Shown here piece after piece: positions 1-11,669 of a DNA stretch of 64,000 bases; position 1 is the first letter of the stretch, and every line of letters starts with the position of its first letter. Below the pieces are notes generated by a model. The model was not told where the DNA came from. It saw only the letters and a list, made by a program, of their open reading frames with translations, and made no database searches. Origin of the DNA: Trileptium ribeirensis. Lineage: Eukaryota; Nematoda; Enoplea; Enoplida; Thoracostomopsidae. The translations under genes were made by a program, and so were the position numbers. The stretch covers positions 1-64,000 of the forward strand of contig JASANE010001425.1 of the NCBI GenBank assembly GCA_030248225.1. Reading direction: 5' to 3'.

Positions 1-84
1 CATTTACAGCATTGTTGACTTAACGTCGGTAGCGATGTTCTGTAAACTTATAGGTGAGCAATGCATATATATTGTTCTGTCGCT

Positions 85-166
85 TTTGATATATATTAAT
101 ATATATATTATTATATATATTAATTATATTAATATATATATTAATTAATATATATATTAATTTATC
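85..166. repeat. AT/TTAA microsatellite
   Basis: A run of alternating atat/ttaa units with almost no G or C, about 80 bp long. It is simple-sequence DNA and any ORF crossing it is spurious. Confidence 0.9.
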
Positions 167-439
167 ATAAATATTGCTCCAGCTACATCTAACTGCATTC
201 ATATTTAGTCTATTGGCGTCGCAGCTTTGATTTGGACATAGGCAAAAGTAGTAAAAGACACAAACATAAGAACTATATGTTTGCTTCAAAATACCACATT
301 GGGTTAGTCTTGTTTCGTATAAATATTTTGGTATAAATCCAATGTGTCGATAATTTAGTGTACTAAATGAGCGATGGTTGCCGACAGAATACGTTTATAG
401 CAGTTTGAATTTCATATCAGCAGTCGCTGAAACAAACCC

Positions 440-830
440 TATTATTAAGGTGGTTTTTCACTCCAAACTTTTCGCTTAATTTATCTACTATTAAAGTTTT
501 TTCAATATCTATAAATTTGATCAATATTTTAATATAAATTTGTAACGGAACCATGTTGCAAATCGTAATATTTTAAATTTTGAGCTCAAATTGTTTCAGG
601 ATTTTTCTGAATAATTGGATACTTGAAGATTTTATTTAGTACTAGATTTTCCAGCCAGTAGAATTTAGATAACGGCAATAGACAGGTAATCGTGCAACCT
701 GTCTCGATTGCTGATTGGTTGAAGAGATATTCTTCAAAAGTTTAAACAGTGTTCACACGTTTAAGCTTATCAAAAAATACAAGTCTGAATAAATTTTGAA
801 AGCACATTTATTCAGCGAAGTCTTTGCTAA
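440..830. repeat. diverged foldback (AAATTTTGATC family) copy
   Basis: The stretch begins with a decayed AGGYG...CACNCNCAAACTTTT end and ends with a gtgttcacacgtttaagc segment. It also contains an inverted version of the family core, including the 'ccaatca' segment of the better copies at 3148-3491 and 27951-28243. It is clearly the oldest and most degenerate copy in the window, and its boundaries are approximate. Confidence 0.45.
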
Positions 831-908
831 AATTTCTGTAATTCAATAGCTTTCATGATATATTTCAGTGTTTTTCGTATAACAAAAAATAATTTTAGCT
901 AATTTTTG

Positions 909-915
909 TATAAAA
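909..915 (+). promoter_or_regulatory. TATA box of the small secreted-protein gene
   Basis: A perfect TATAAAA lies 52 bp upstream of the ATG at 967. A cytosine-rich initiator-like stretch (accgactctcgactg) lies about 20-35 bp downstream of it, where RNA polymerase II transcription would be expected to start, giving a short 5' leader. The position is right for a core promoter, but no expression evidence is available. Confidence 0.45.
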
Positions 916-966
916 TTTTATATACATAACCGACTCTCGACTGCGTGACTAGAAAAAGAAAACAAA

Positions 967-1227
967 ATGACACGATCATCGCCAACAATTAGAACGACCA
1001 TGTTAGCGGTGGCTCTACTGATCACAATTTGGTGTGTTTTTGAGTTCGAAAACGTTGGTGTTGCCGCGTATGGAAGCAAAGATTGTTCCACCGATGCCGA
1101 TTGTGATGTTGCAGCAATTTGCTTTGACAACCGATGTGAAGACGTTCGTGTATTTTGGAAACGACGCAAACGTAGCAGCACCAGCAACAACAACAACATC
1201 ATTCAAACAAGAAAGCGGACGAAATAA
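967..1227 (+). CDS. small secreted cysteine-containing protein (86 aa)
   Basis: An 86-residue ORF starts at a true ATG in a purine-rich context (aaaacaaaATG) below a TATA box. Residues about 9-34 form an N-terminal hydrophobic signal peptide (core TMLAVALLITIW), with a likely cleavage near VAA. The mature part has four cysteines in the pattern C-x5-C-x5-C-x4-C (residues about 40-57, KDCSTDADC followed by CFDNRC), which resembles half of an EB- or knottin-like disulfide module. A dibasic RRKR cluster and a low-complexity Ser/Asn tail follow. The family is not recognised; a secreted effector or defence-type peptide is a guess from architecture only. The stop codon falls inside the first unit of a 133-135-bp tandem repeat, so the C-terminus may have been altered by the repeat expansion, or the real gene may splice out before it. 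Confidence 0.5.
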   Translation: MTRSSPTIRTTMLAVALLITIWCVFEFENVGVAAYGSKDCSTDADCDVAAICFDNRCEDVRVFWKRRKRSSTSNNNNIIQTRKRTK

Positions 1228-1630
1228 ACAAGCGGGCGACATGCGGAAGACAACAAAGGAAAAATCAAAAAACGAAAAATTCTAAAGGACATAGCAAATG
1301 TTTTTAGTTTGAATTTATTTGTATCTCTTTTTTCAAATCCTTTATGCTAATCTCAAATAAACAAGCGGGCAGCACCTCCGAAGACAACAAAGGAAAAATC
1401 GAAAAAAACGAAAAATTCTAAACGACATAGCAAATGTTTTTAGTTTGAATTTATTTGTATCTCTTTTTCAAATCCTTTATGCTAATCTCAAATAAACAAG
1501 CAGGCAGCACCTCCGAAGACAACAAAGGAAAAATCGAAAAAAAACGAAAAATTCTAAACGACATAGCAAATGTTTTTTTTGTATTTCGAATTTATTTGTG
1601 TTTTTTCAAATACATTATTCTAATCTCAAC
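1222..1630 (+). repeat. 133-135 bp tandem repeat, about 3 units
   Basis: Units begin with aaataaacaagc at 1222, 1355 and 1490, giving periods of 133 and 135 bp. Each unit carries a short lysine-rich potential coding segment ending in TAA (…aacgaaaaattctaa) and an AATAAA hexamer at its start. The array therefore looks like a triplicated end of a gene (last codons, stop, polyadenylation signal) directly downstream of the small secreted-protein ORF. Confidence 0.85.
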
Positions 1631-1639
1631 CGTATAACA

Positions 1640-2270
1640 AACATAAAATAAAAATAGACGACGGTGTCATAAATTTTTTACGCGTAAAAACCAGCCGAAG
1701 TTTCTAGGTTCGGTTCGACTCGACTCAATGGTTGGTCTGCCTTTCTCGGCTCCGCCTTACTAATAGCTAGCTGGGCGCTGGTCGACTTCAAATGGTTTAA
1801 ACGCCAAATCTTAGAAAGAAATCATGTTTACATAGTGCGATTTCTGTAACTTAGATATTTGTATAGTTATTCTAATAAGTAATGTTATGGCTGCAATTAT
1901 TGATATTAATACTAAAATATCATACATTTCATTACTTATGATTTTTACTGAAAAGAAACGGGTTTCTATTATGCTACAATATTTTATTTCTGCCGATTGG
2001 CGTATGGCAAATTAGAAAATCTCGAATACACATTTAACATAGGGTCTAACGACGTATAGATGGACGAAAGATCGAACAAATTTTATTATCGATCAGAAGA
2101 GAAGCAAACGATACAAGATTCTTACGAAGACTAATCTTGAAGCAGGTATATCCCTTCAAAAAATACTGACGCCCATAGCATCGAGATCAAAATTTGACGG
2201 CGTCTCTATTATCGGTTCGACATGCAATATTATATTTACAAACAATCATATGTTTGATAGTATGGCTCGA
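1640..2270. other. AT-rich intergenic stretch
   Basis: No ORF, RNA gene or repeat structure could be supported here. A TTTTCAG-type acceptor on the - strand (about 1953-1947) is in a compatible phase with the donor at 2491, but that pairing is speculative. Confidence 0.5.
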
Positions 2271-2279
2271 GCGCCGATA

Positions 2280-2450
2280 TAAATAAAACAGCCCAAATCA
2301 AGCTGAGGGTGCGAAACGTTATATCTGTCAGAATGTCTTGTGTTTAGCTGTCCCCTCCACCCTTAGTATTAGGCTTATGTATAGCTGATAATTGAACCTT
2401 ATCGTAAGCTAAACTTAGGCTTATGCTTAAAATATCGTCGACGAATCAAC
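2280..2450. repeat. degenerate copy of the TTAGGCTTA-containing repeat family
   Basis: The stretch carries repeated ttaggcttat/aggcttatg blocks and a cgttatat segment shared in order with the better copies at 22150-22330 and 41400-41600. The match is weak and the borders are approximate. Confidence 0.3.
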
Positions 2451-2491
2451 CTACATATACTTTACGCTTTTCAGCAGTATCATCCACTTAC

Positions 2492-2643
2492 TGACTGAGC
2501 CAATAATCCAAATCGTATTGCAGCTGGTCGCCGTGGTCATCTCGTTCTCTCGATCTTGACGCATTAGCACTGACATGATCAGCTACTAACGCGTTAAGCA
2601 GAACGAAGCTTATTAACATGTAGAGTGACGAATACTTTTCCAT
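2492..2643 (-). CDS. first coding exon of a small secreted protein (partial gene)
   Basis: On the - strand, an ATG at 2643 opens a typical signal peptide (MEKYSSLYMLISFVLLNAL, likely cleaved after VSANA). A short, very polar, Arg/Asp-rich mature stretch follows (SRSRERDDHGDQLQYDLDYW). An in-frame ATG also occurs 13 codons upstream, but the inner one gives the cleaner signal peptide. The frame would end at TAA a few bases later, but the sequence there reads TCA|GTAAGT, a near-perfect 5' splice site, so the exon most likely ends at 2492 in phase 2. A TATAAA lies about 30 bp upstream of the ATG (2678-2672). The pattern fits a secreted peptide or neuropeptide-like precursor; the downstream exon was not identified with confidence. 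Confidence 0.4.
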
Positions 2644-3036
2644 TGTTATAATACAATTACACTGTATCCGTAATTTATACAATTAATGTATAATTCTTAA
2701 TACAATTATATTTTGAGCCTAAAAATATAGTGTCCGTCAAGCTGTGACATTGCTTTCATATTAACTCAGCCACTGCGTCGCATCCTGTAACAAGTATGCT
2801 AATTAAAGTATAAATTAATAATACTCTTTCGCCTGGAGACATAATATTCGTCAGGCTGTGACGTTGTTTTGAACTTCACTCAACCTGTGCGTCATACGTG
2901 GTATCACGCAGGAGGTATCTTAATACTTCCACCCGGCCAGTCTATGAGTCGTTAAATATAAAATTCATCCTAACGTTAAATATATAACATTTACAGATAT
3001 AGTTGCAGACGAGGACGGTGTCGTTATGCCCAACCC

Positions 3037-3051
3037 CCCCCCCCCCTTCAA
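3037..3051. repeat. poly-C tract
   Basis: A homopolymer of roughly 14 C. Similar tracts occur at about 15490, 24630, 24810 and 58260. Confidence 0.9.
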
Positions 3052-3147
3052 GAACGTTAACCAACCTAAATCGCAAGGTTATAAATAACAAACATAAATA
3101 AACACTGTGCTATTCGACGCGATGTATTTCGTAGTAAACTGTGTCTT

Positions 3148-3491
3148 AAGGCGTGTTCACACGCTCAAACTTTTTGCTCAAATTTTGATCAAAATTTGAG
3201 CTCAAATTTTGATCAAATTTTGATCAAAATTTGAAACCAACTATCTTGTATTTTTTGCAGATTTGAACATGTGAACACAGTTCAAACTTTTCATGAATGT
3301 TCCTGTAGCCAATCATGGACGAGATATATTACCTGAAAAAGTTTGAGCTCAAATTTTGATCTCAAATTTTGAAATATCGGAATTTTCATTTAAAAATCAC
3401 CGTCAAATTTTGATCAAAATTTGATCAAATTTTGACCTCAAAACTTGAGCTCAAAATTTGAGCAAAAAGTTTAAGCGTGTGAATACGCCTT
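3148..3491. mobile_element. foldback MITE (AAATTTTGATC family), intact copy
   Basis: The ends are aaggcgtgttcacacgctc and gcgtgtgaatacgcctt, which are inverted. Inside, both arms are filled with repeated palindromes built from AAATTTTGATC and AGCTCAAATTT, so the whole 344-bp segment can fold into a long imperfect hairpin. A unique centre (catgaatgttcctgtagccaatc) separates the arms. The flanks show TTA on both sides, consistent with a 3-bp TTA target duplication. It has no coding capacity. Related copies lie near 440, 27772 and 27951, with weak traces at 40850 and 44500. Confidence 0.75.
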
Positions 3492-3786
3492 TAGGAATAA
3501 AGAGTTTCGGAGCCACAATGTAGGTAAAGCAGTTTAAACGTGACCAAGTGTTGCTTCGACGACAGAATGCATTGTTTTCTCTATTCCACGGTTAGCAGAT
3601 GTACGTTATTTAGTTAACAAAAAGAGCAAGTTCGTTTAGGTAGCACCTACCTCCCAAATTAGTCTTCGACCTAGTATAAGACTTATATTGTACTTTAGCT
3701 TACAGTTAGTACATCAAGAAGATACATCTCATTTACGTCCCTAAGCGTTACATTGTCCGCATTGCTTGACTTATAACCTACAGTTG

Positions 3787-4390
3787 TTCTGTTCAACTCG
3801 CGACGTGACGTTACGACAAAAATGTAACATCTTTGAATAATAACCGGATTTAAGCTCCCCCAAAGCCAAATGTTGGAAGCCAAATAGTCATCGTAAAGCA
3901 TCAACTAAGTTTTAACACAATTTTAATACATGCAGCATAACTTTGTTCTGTTCAACTCGCGACGTGACGTTACGACAAAAATGTAACATCTTTGAATAAC
4001 CGGATTTAAGGTCCCCCAAAGCCAAATGTTGGAAGCCAAATAGTCATCGTAAAGCCTCAACTAAGTTTTAACACAATTTTAATACATGCAGCATAACTTT
4101 GTTCTGTTCAACTCGCGACGTGACGTTACGACAAAAATGTAACATCTTTGAATAATAACCGGATTTAAGCTCCCCCAAAGCCAAATGTTGGAAGCCAAAT
4201 AGTCATCGTAAAGCATCAACTAAGTTTTAACACAATTTTAATACATGCAGCATAACTTTGTTCTGTTCAATTCGCGACTTGACGTTACGACAAAAATGTA
4301 ACATCTTTGAATAACCGGATTTAAGCTCCCCCAAAGCCAAATGTTGAGTTCAACTAAGTTTTAACACAATTTTAATACATGTAGCATAAC
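3787..4390. repeat. four-unit tandem repeat, period 156-159 bp
   Basis: Units start with ttctgttcaa at 3787, 3946, 4102 and 4261. Alternate units differ by a 3-bp indel (gaataataacc versus gaataacc), so units 1 and 3 match better than neighbours, suggesting duplication of a two-unit block. The last unit is shortened by a deletion near 4346. Confidence 0.9.
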
Positions 4391-4428
4391 ATAAATTTAT
4401 ATATATATGAACTATATATGTGTTTATA

Positions 4429-4820
4429 TCACTTATCCCCGCCGCCTTGGAGTGCCTTTGCTTCGTTTATGAGTTTTCTCAACGTCGCACTATCAAACGG
4501 TGCATCGAGTAATACTTCCAACGGATCTTGACGCGATCTCCGCTAAGAAACATGTTTGAGCAACGGTTTCATGTCTTTAATAATCTCCTCCAAGTTACTC
4601 CTGCCCAGGTCGCCATTAGGTATTTTCCGTCCGCCAAAGTGTGAAGCCATCAGTGCCTTCTTTGCAAGACGATCGTTATATAGTTGGAGCATGTGGCCTC
4701 GCTATCTGATACGATGTTGCTGCAACAGTGCTGTTCAACTGACATCAGCTATACAATTCGTCATTGGAAATATGGTCTCGCTTAGTTACTCAGGACATTC
4801 TCATTAAACAACGTCGTTCA
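4429..4820 (-). pseudogene. non-LTR retrotransposon (RTE-like) ORF2 C-terminal remnant
   Basis: Reading the - strand gives the characteristic C-terminal region of LINE polyproteins, with segments TKRDHISNDELYS, then GHML-L-NDRLAKKALMA and NLEEIIKDMKPLLKHVS. The order matches the 'R-GHVLRM-DDRLPKKAL' block found after the reverse transcriptase of RTE- and related LINEs. After KHVS an in-frame TAG (4545-4543) interrupts, and the same frame continues (DPLEVLLDAP…) to a TGA at 4431-4429. The upstream pieces lie in different frames. It is a short 5'-truncated, mutated copy. The exact clade cannot be fixed from this fragment. Confidence 0.5.
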
Positions 4821-4849
4821 AAGATATCCATCCGGCAAATATCACTGCA

Positions 4850-5690
4850 TTTTAGGGACCACAATTAAGCATTAATCAAGCAACACAGGTCTAGCTGTTT
4901 TCACTGAAGCCTTTTTTTATAGTAATAATTTTGGTTATTTCCGCTTTATATAAGTCTACTGTGGATGTGCTTGCAAATATTTTGCAGGTAATTCCTCCAT
5001 TTTCAGATTTAATCGTTGCTATTGACCGCAATATTCGCATTGCTGCACAGCGAGTGGAACGTAAAAAAATTATATTGAGCGCTGATTGACAAATTTATCT
5101 ATATGCGTTGGTTCGTTCAGTCTATTATTTGTACAAATCTGAATAATAAAAATCGTGATAATATTTTTTGGCGCTTTTTGATTGTCACAGCCGATAATCC
5201 GTAGTTTCATAATGCGGCGAACTACCTATTGCACCCTCCCACGGGGTTGAGCCTCTCTTGAAGTCTTTCCACCTAAAGACATTACACTTGCAGTATATTG
5301 GCAAATTTGAACTTCGTACCAAAAGAAATATTAGTCTGTATAAGATTTATAAATTTGCAGGTTTCATCTGTCTGATGGTTAATGGGATTGGACAAAAGCG
5401 ATGCAGCAAAACCACACATTGTAACCTTGTGCTTAATGTGACTTTGAGTAGTGTTGGGCAACAGCCGACAAGTAACGTCGGTCAACCGGCCATTAATAAT
5501 TTTCCTCTGCTGACAGTTGCAAAAGTATTCGGTCATCAGTTAAGGGCTGTCGCTTAGCCGACTTGATCTGTACAGTTATTATTGTATAGCACGTTAATAA
5601 TAAACCACACTACTGGAAATTTTTTATGTATATACAATCCGCTATAGCCAACATATAATTAATTTGGTACTGCTTAGTACCACCTTGTCA
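4850..5690. other. intergenic, no supported feature
   Basis: Short overlapping ORFs exist on both strands (for example around 5258-5557) but show no recognisable domain, signal peptide or splice context. I see nothing supportable here. Confidence 0.5.
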
Positions 5691-5733
5691 TATTTAACCA
5701 TATATCATATATGTTTATAATTAAACGAATATC

Positions 5734-5780
5734 CCTCGATATTTATTGATAGACTTCAAGTCTGTCATTAAATATCGAGG
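5734..5780. repeat. 47-bp near-perfect palindrome
   Basis: CCTCGATATTTA pairs with TAAATATCGAGG (12 bp, perfect). The inner part (TTGATAGACTT / AAGTCTGTCA) continues the pairing with one mismatch, so the sequence is an almost loopless hairpin. No gene is adjacent. Confidence 0.85.
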
Positions 5781-5799
5781 CATTTAATCTTCACTTTTG

Positions 5800-8700
5800 T
5801 CGTCCAGCATTGAATATAGTACAGTCTTGCTATAGTCGACCCATATGTAAAGAGTCGATGCTTGCTATAATACGCCATGTAATACCTTCGGAAACAAATC
5901 GGTTTTCGAACAAATGCTGAAGAAGCATTGACAAATATTACATTCATATCGTAGTAAAAGAAACTTCTTGGCACCCAGCCGTCCATTTGCCGTCGCCCGG
6001 TCGTTGAGTTATCGGCCAATTTTTTAGTCGACTATCATTAGTCGGCTGCCGGATGGGCCGTCGACCGGCCGTTGGCGGTCAGCCTTGGCGAACGAAAAGC
6101 GCAACACCTCCCTCGTCGATGACCGACTTATCCCTCTCTCTTACACCCAAAGACCCAGCTGTCCTCCTGGCTAGATCTCGGACATCGAGCATGCATAATT
6201 CTAAGAAAAAATTATGAAAATCGATGATTGTTTTCAATCTGAGTAAACCTAAGGGTAATAAATACTCATTCGAGAAAATTGTCGACAATTTTATTTCGAT
6301 AAAACAATGTCGTGAAACCGAAAGCCATACAGCGCGGATCGGCTCGTTTGGAAGGCTTTGAAGCCTAAACGCAACGCATACCGCAGGTTCAAATGTTCGA
6401 ACGCGAAATCAGCTTAGTTAATCTACCGCGATCTAGCAGCTGAATCTAAAGATTAAATCGATAGGTCTATTAGAAATTTTGAAGTAATGTTCGCAGGAAA
6501 TATTCATACTGATCGCAAATCCTTGTTTCCCTAAGCTTGATGACACCAGAAATTTAAACCCGCCATCGCGGCAATACTTATGAAAAACAACACATGCTGT
6601 TCCTCACTGGGTGAAGACGCTGAAAGGCTCAATGATTACTGATCTGCTGTTTTTAACAGGATCCCAGTCGTTCGTGAACGGGCAACTCCGCGCGTCACAG
6701 TCACGCTGACAGATATTCTATGTATACGAGAAGTTGTATTAAAAGCATTGAATTCACTCGAGCCTGGGCCTGGCACTGGAGCAATACGTTGTTCTTCGTT
6801 CAGTTACGTATTGTATACGTGTTCTCAAACCGTGGGTTTCGTAATGATCTAACGTGTTGGCTGAGAAATTGCAATTTATTTTGCTTCCTTTCTAAAATTA
6901 TGTTTGGTATCGAATATTTAAACATATTTTTTCTTCGGTAACGGAAAAGACTTTGGCTTTAATGAAATTTCGCCTTGATTGCTTGGATTATAACATAAAA
7001 CGATATTAAATATTTTAGAAACCAGCCAAACAAGTCAAATTTCAACTTATAGGATTGTAATATTAGTCCTAAAACCAACGCTTTAAATGAAATCCAACTT
7101 TGAAAATTTAAATTTCACATATTTCCAGAGCCAAATATCAAACATATTAAAGATTACTTTCTGAAATCAAACTTCATAGATTGATATTTTATCTAGTTTC
7201 ATTATTTTGTATTCAACAAGGTTATATTAATAAAATTATTATCGCTTTAGATATATTTGAACTGTATTATAATTCATGTTACTTCGCTTATATATATTAT
7301 GTCTATTAAACGTTCATGAACTCTAGCAATAGAGAAACAGTCAATTTCCGCTTTGTAACCTACCTAATACAACGATAAAATACGTTATTTAAAATAAAAT
7401 ATACTGTTGAATCATAATATTTATTTAAACCAAACCATGAATCATTAATTATATATCAACCCAAAATTGCCTTAACCATAAACGATTGCGACACCACGAA
7501 ACCCGTTTTTAATTTCCGATTTTGATCCTTTTTAATAGCGGAAGTTATCAAATGCCGGCCGGGTTTCTGTTTAGGACCAATCAATTGTGCACCAAACACC
7601 CCTACTGCGCGTAAGATAATTACCATATCTGTGCAAATGTAAAATGTGTTAGCAAACCGAATAGAAGTTGTAAAATAGGGAGAATGTAAAAAAATATATA
7701 GTTTTTTGAAAAGCTTGAAATACTCCGTCGTCAGTAAAATCAAGAGAAAACGAAAATCAAAGTTTTACAGTTTTAGTGCCTTTAAATGTCATTTTTCTGT
7801 TTATACGTAGTGCTTACAAGACACAAACACATTGGAAAAAAATTGAGGATTTAACTGAAATGGTAGTATCTCAGAGTTTTCATATACCAATATTTCAACG
7901 TCGTAACAGACAGGAATGGCATGAATGATTTCCCACAGTTTAGAACAGACGTCATTGTTTTTGCCAGCAGAATATGTTTTCGCGCAATATATAGCTGATT
8001 TTTGTAATCCTCGCCAACTGAAAATATCTAAAAAACATATATTTCCAAAACAATAATACTTATATAAAACTAATGCAAGATCATGCTACGTCACATGACA
8101 ATACTCAGTCCAGTTGTTATTCGAAAAGAAAGTATAGTACAGGTGAATGTATTAATACCGATTCAGTGCCTAGCTATGCTTGATGTTATAAAATGTGATT
8201 AACTAGCTAAATCAATTCAACCCAATTTAACGAACGCTATTTGATCAGAGGTGTATTATTCAGAAGAATACTCTTCACCAAGATTTATGTCAAACACTAT
8301 GCTGTTGAGCTCCGAAATAAAAATCTTCTGTGTTGAAGTTCAAATACACGTTTCACTAAATATACAAATGTTTGAGCATTATTAACAATGATAGATGTCG
8401 CGTTTATTACTAATTATTTTATGTTATTCAACTTAGCTGCATCAGGTAAATGCATGGTTATAAGATATAATATATAATTCTTACCACGTATACTGCATAC
8501 GTTTATAGGCAACCGTATATACAATGGAATAACAAAAACAAAGTATCAGATGCAAAGGCTTTAGGTAGGGCAAGTGAGTTGTGCTAAAACACATTCACAG
8601 AAAGATAACCTTAGCATGTTTATCCTAACCATATCCACAATCTTACGAAGTATTTACTTATGAAGAATCATAAGTATAAAAGCAAAAACAATCTTGCTTT

Positions 8701-10030
8701 CAATATCTCCCCAAAGTTATTCGACGTTTTAAAAATTAAACCATACTTCTGTCATCAAATCGTATAATATACAGATTTCCAGATTAATATATCATACACC
8801 ATAGACAGCGCACAAAATTAAATGTGTAATGTTCTATATACTAGAAATTTTTTGGACGCTGTTAACACCAAAATGCCAATCTGTTCTGCTGGTCCTCAGA
8901 CTACTGTTATATCTTTGAAGAGAAAAATTTATAATCTGATTATTTTTTGATTCGGCACAATCTTTATTGTCATCTACTTATTATACTTAGGAGTATATTT
9001 ACAAAAAATGAATTTCGGAAACATTTTTTGGTGTTCAAGTGCTAATGAGACACAAATGGCTATGTCAAACTGTATACCTTCAAAAGTTAGAATTTTCGCA
9101 AAAAATATAATATAGAATGAGCCATCTTTTAATTTGACTGAGTCGCTTTTGACCTTAGAATAAGTTAAAATTCTTAATTCTATTATTCTGGGCCTGTAAA
9201 TAACCAATAAATCCGTACAAGTTATAGTCTAGCTTAGCGGAATCGAATCATCCTACAACATGTCTGAACAAAAAACCGTGTTTGCGAGAAAAACGCTTTC
9301 CAATTATTAACCCCGTTTTACGCCACACCTTTTGTATTCGCCTATAATAAATTCTGATGTTAAACTGTTGAGCTTTTGTAAAGAAATATAAAACCGGTGC
9401 ACACATGAGCACACAAAGTGCAAGATCGGCTTACAAGGTCGGCCAAACGCTTGACTATAAAAGTGTTATATATGTGAATGAATAGACAAAATGTCTCCAT
9501 AATAGCTGGAAAGAAAGAAAGAAAGATATAATAAATAGACATTTCGTTGTCGGCATCTAAGTTATAACTTGAACAATCGAACTGAACAACTAACGACAGT
9601 TGTAGTTGTAGCAGGGTCAGATTTCAGTACCTTTTCGTCGATGTTGAATAAAGTAAGTAAATACATCGATTATTTCTAACCCATATTTCCGGTTCCCCGT
9701 ATGTTGTGTGGTCGGGCATATCAGATCTTATAGCAATATATATTGGCAATATACAATAGGGAGAGAACAGTCAGCACAGACTAAGTCGTGGCCACAACGC
9801 TGGTTTTGAAAGGAAACTGTCAATCACACTCATTTGGATTCGAAGATCCCACACATAAGAAGTTTTAATTACTTATAGACGGAAACATGGCGAAACTAGT
9901 TTGAGCTTAAGCATGAGGCGAAGACCGTGGGGGTGAGGTGGTGGAGTGCATCACTAAAATGTGTGTAGTTTTTGACCAAAGTCCCTCGGTATAGGTGTTC
10001 TAAAGCCTAAATCAACTATGGTCACATATC
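5800..10030. other. AT-rich gene-free stretch
   Basis: About 4.2 kb with only short, compositionally random ORFs. It contains a small GAAA microsatellite near 9508-9525. No transposon ends, tRNA-like boxes or coding domains were recognised. Confidence 0.5.
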
Positions 10031-10338
10031 ATCAATTTTAGTTTGTTGTGCCTGAAGCTGATTCCACACCCTTGACTTTAAAACACCAAAGAGTGTCAAA
10101 TCAAACTGGCCAGGACATAAGAATTCGTCATCTCTTGTTTAGGAACTATGCGATTGAATATCCGCCAGTCGCACAACCTCAATCAATACAATTTAATAAC
10201 TTAATCCTGAAAATGTTAACTGCACAAGATGCAATTTCGGCTTGGGGGAGGGAATGGTAGTCTAACCGGAAGCCTCGTCACAATTTAGTTTAGTTAGTTT
10301 TGGAAGGATATCTACGGATAGCCATAATCGGGGAACAG

Positions 10339-10903
10339 ATGAACTGGTGGTTGCAAGTTACAAAACAAGACTTTTCTTGGTATAAACTGGGGTACCAACC
10401 AAATCTGATGTTGCAAGGTACCAAATTAAATTGCATCAGCGGCTATGTTCCTAAAATGCGGAAAAAGCGACTGAGAAGTAAAAGTAAGTTTCATAAAACA
10501 ACTCTAAGTTGTACAAAAACACAATTTTAATTGCCGAAAATTAGTTGTTTCAAACAAGATATATTATAAATGTACATGCAAATGTATAGATATATAAAAT
10601 TACTTTGTTTTTCTGAACATATTTTTGTTAAATGGACATTTCATGTATTTTATTTATATGTTTATTTATTTATTTTCAGCAAAAGCAACATTTAGACAAC
10701 TGAGTCGTGGTTTTGAATGTCATGGAAAAAATGAACCGATAAAATTGGATTATCGTAACTCGCATAAAACACTTTTAAAAACAAACTTTAACTCTCCAAT
10801 AAAATCTCAAATAAAATACATAAATGTACATAATAAGACAAACGAATTGTTAATAAATAGTAGGTTTTATCGCTATAGCAGAGGACAACCGTTAACTAAA
10901 TAG
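10339..10903 (+). CDS. candidate two-exon gene, unknown function
   Basis: The exon at 10339-10483 (ATG, MNWWLQVTKQDFSW…) ends at AAA|GTAAGT. A 196-bp intron follows, ending in a T-rich tract and TTTTCAG, and the second exon runs 10680-10903 (…KATFRQLSRGFECHGKN…, stop TAG). The donor leaves one base of a codon and the acceptor supplies two, so the reading frame is preserved exactly (phase 1). The frame extends upstream to a TTG at 10300, so an earlier exon is possible; a protein-like ORF at 10048-10260 precedes it but does not join in phase by obvious sites. The product (about 123 aa) is basic and not recognised. The last codons lie in a 45-bp tandem duplication. Support is from splice phase only. 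Confidence 0.35.
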
Positions 10904-10943
10904 CAGGTTTTGTCGCTATAGCAGATGACAACCGTTAACTATG
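10859..10943. repeat. two-unit 43-45 bp tandem duplication
   Basis: The block agYaggttttRtcgctatag…gacaaccgttaacta is repeated twice with a few differences, across the stop codon of the candidate gene at 10339-10903. Confidence 0.8.
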
Positions 10944-11279
10944 AATTTTTCGGCGGCCTATGTGTCATATAGTGTCTTGAAATGCCACCATGAAGCAAGT
11001 CTTCAAACTTTGCTACGATGACGTTCCTATTACTAGTATATATGGCGGTTAGTTAATAAACTAATAGGATCGACTTTGACGTCGAAGGAATAGCTTTTGA
11101 TGATGCGAAATGAATACGGGTTCTGAGACGAATGCAACTAATGTTATAAAAAGATTATATAAATGGGAACCTTTCCGCCATTTTTCCTCTTACTTCAGAA
11201 GAATTCAAAGTTCTTGTCGCAATTGCAGTTCTCCTACAGCAACGACGACAAGAAAGATTATTAATATTTGCGTTATGGC

Positions 11280-11665
11280 AACCGAACAGCCAGCGTAACG
11301 AGTTTTGCATCAGTAAGGCCGCCATAGCGAGCTCGAGACTTAGACAATGGCTTAGCGACAGTCGAATATCGGTTATAAAAATATTATAAATATACATATT
11401 TGATAGAATTTAAAAACATAGCATTTGTGTTAATAAACTAAGTATATATAGCCAAAAAGAGAACAAATCCTCTTAGGACAGCCATCGTTACGAGTTTTGC
11501 ATCAGGCATTAAAACCGTCATAGTGAGCTCGAGACTTAGCCAATGGCTTACCAACAATCGATTACCAGTTTTATAAGTATTATAAATACGCATATTTGAT
11601 GGTATATATTTTATAACTTGCATATACGAGCTTCACTGGTCTAACCCTGTATATATCATATACAC
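11280..11665. repeat. two-unit degenerate tandem repeat, period about 192 bp
   Basis: Shared blocks acgagttttgcatcag (11298 and 11490), gagctcgagactta and caatggctta recur in the same order. The ORFs reported on either strand here are carried by the repeat and have no domain. Confidence 0.75.
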
Positions 11666-11669
11666 TTAT

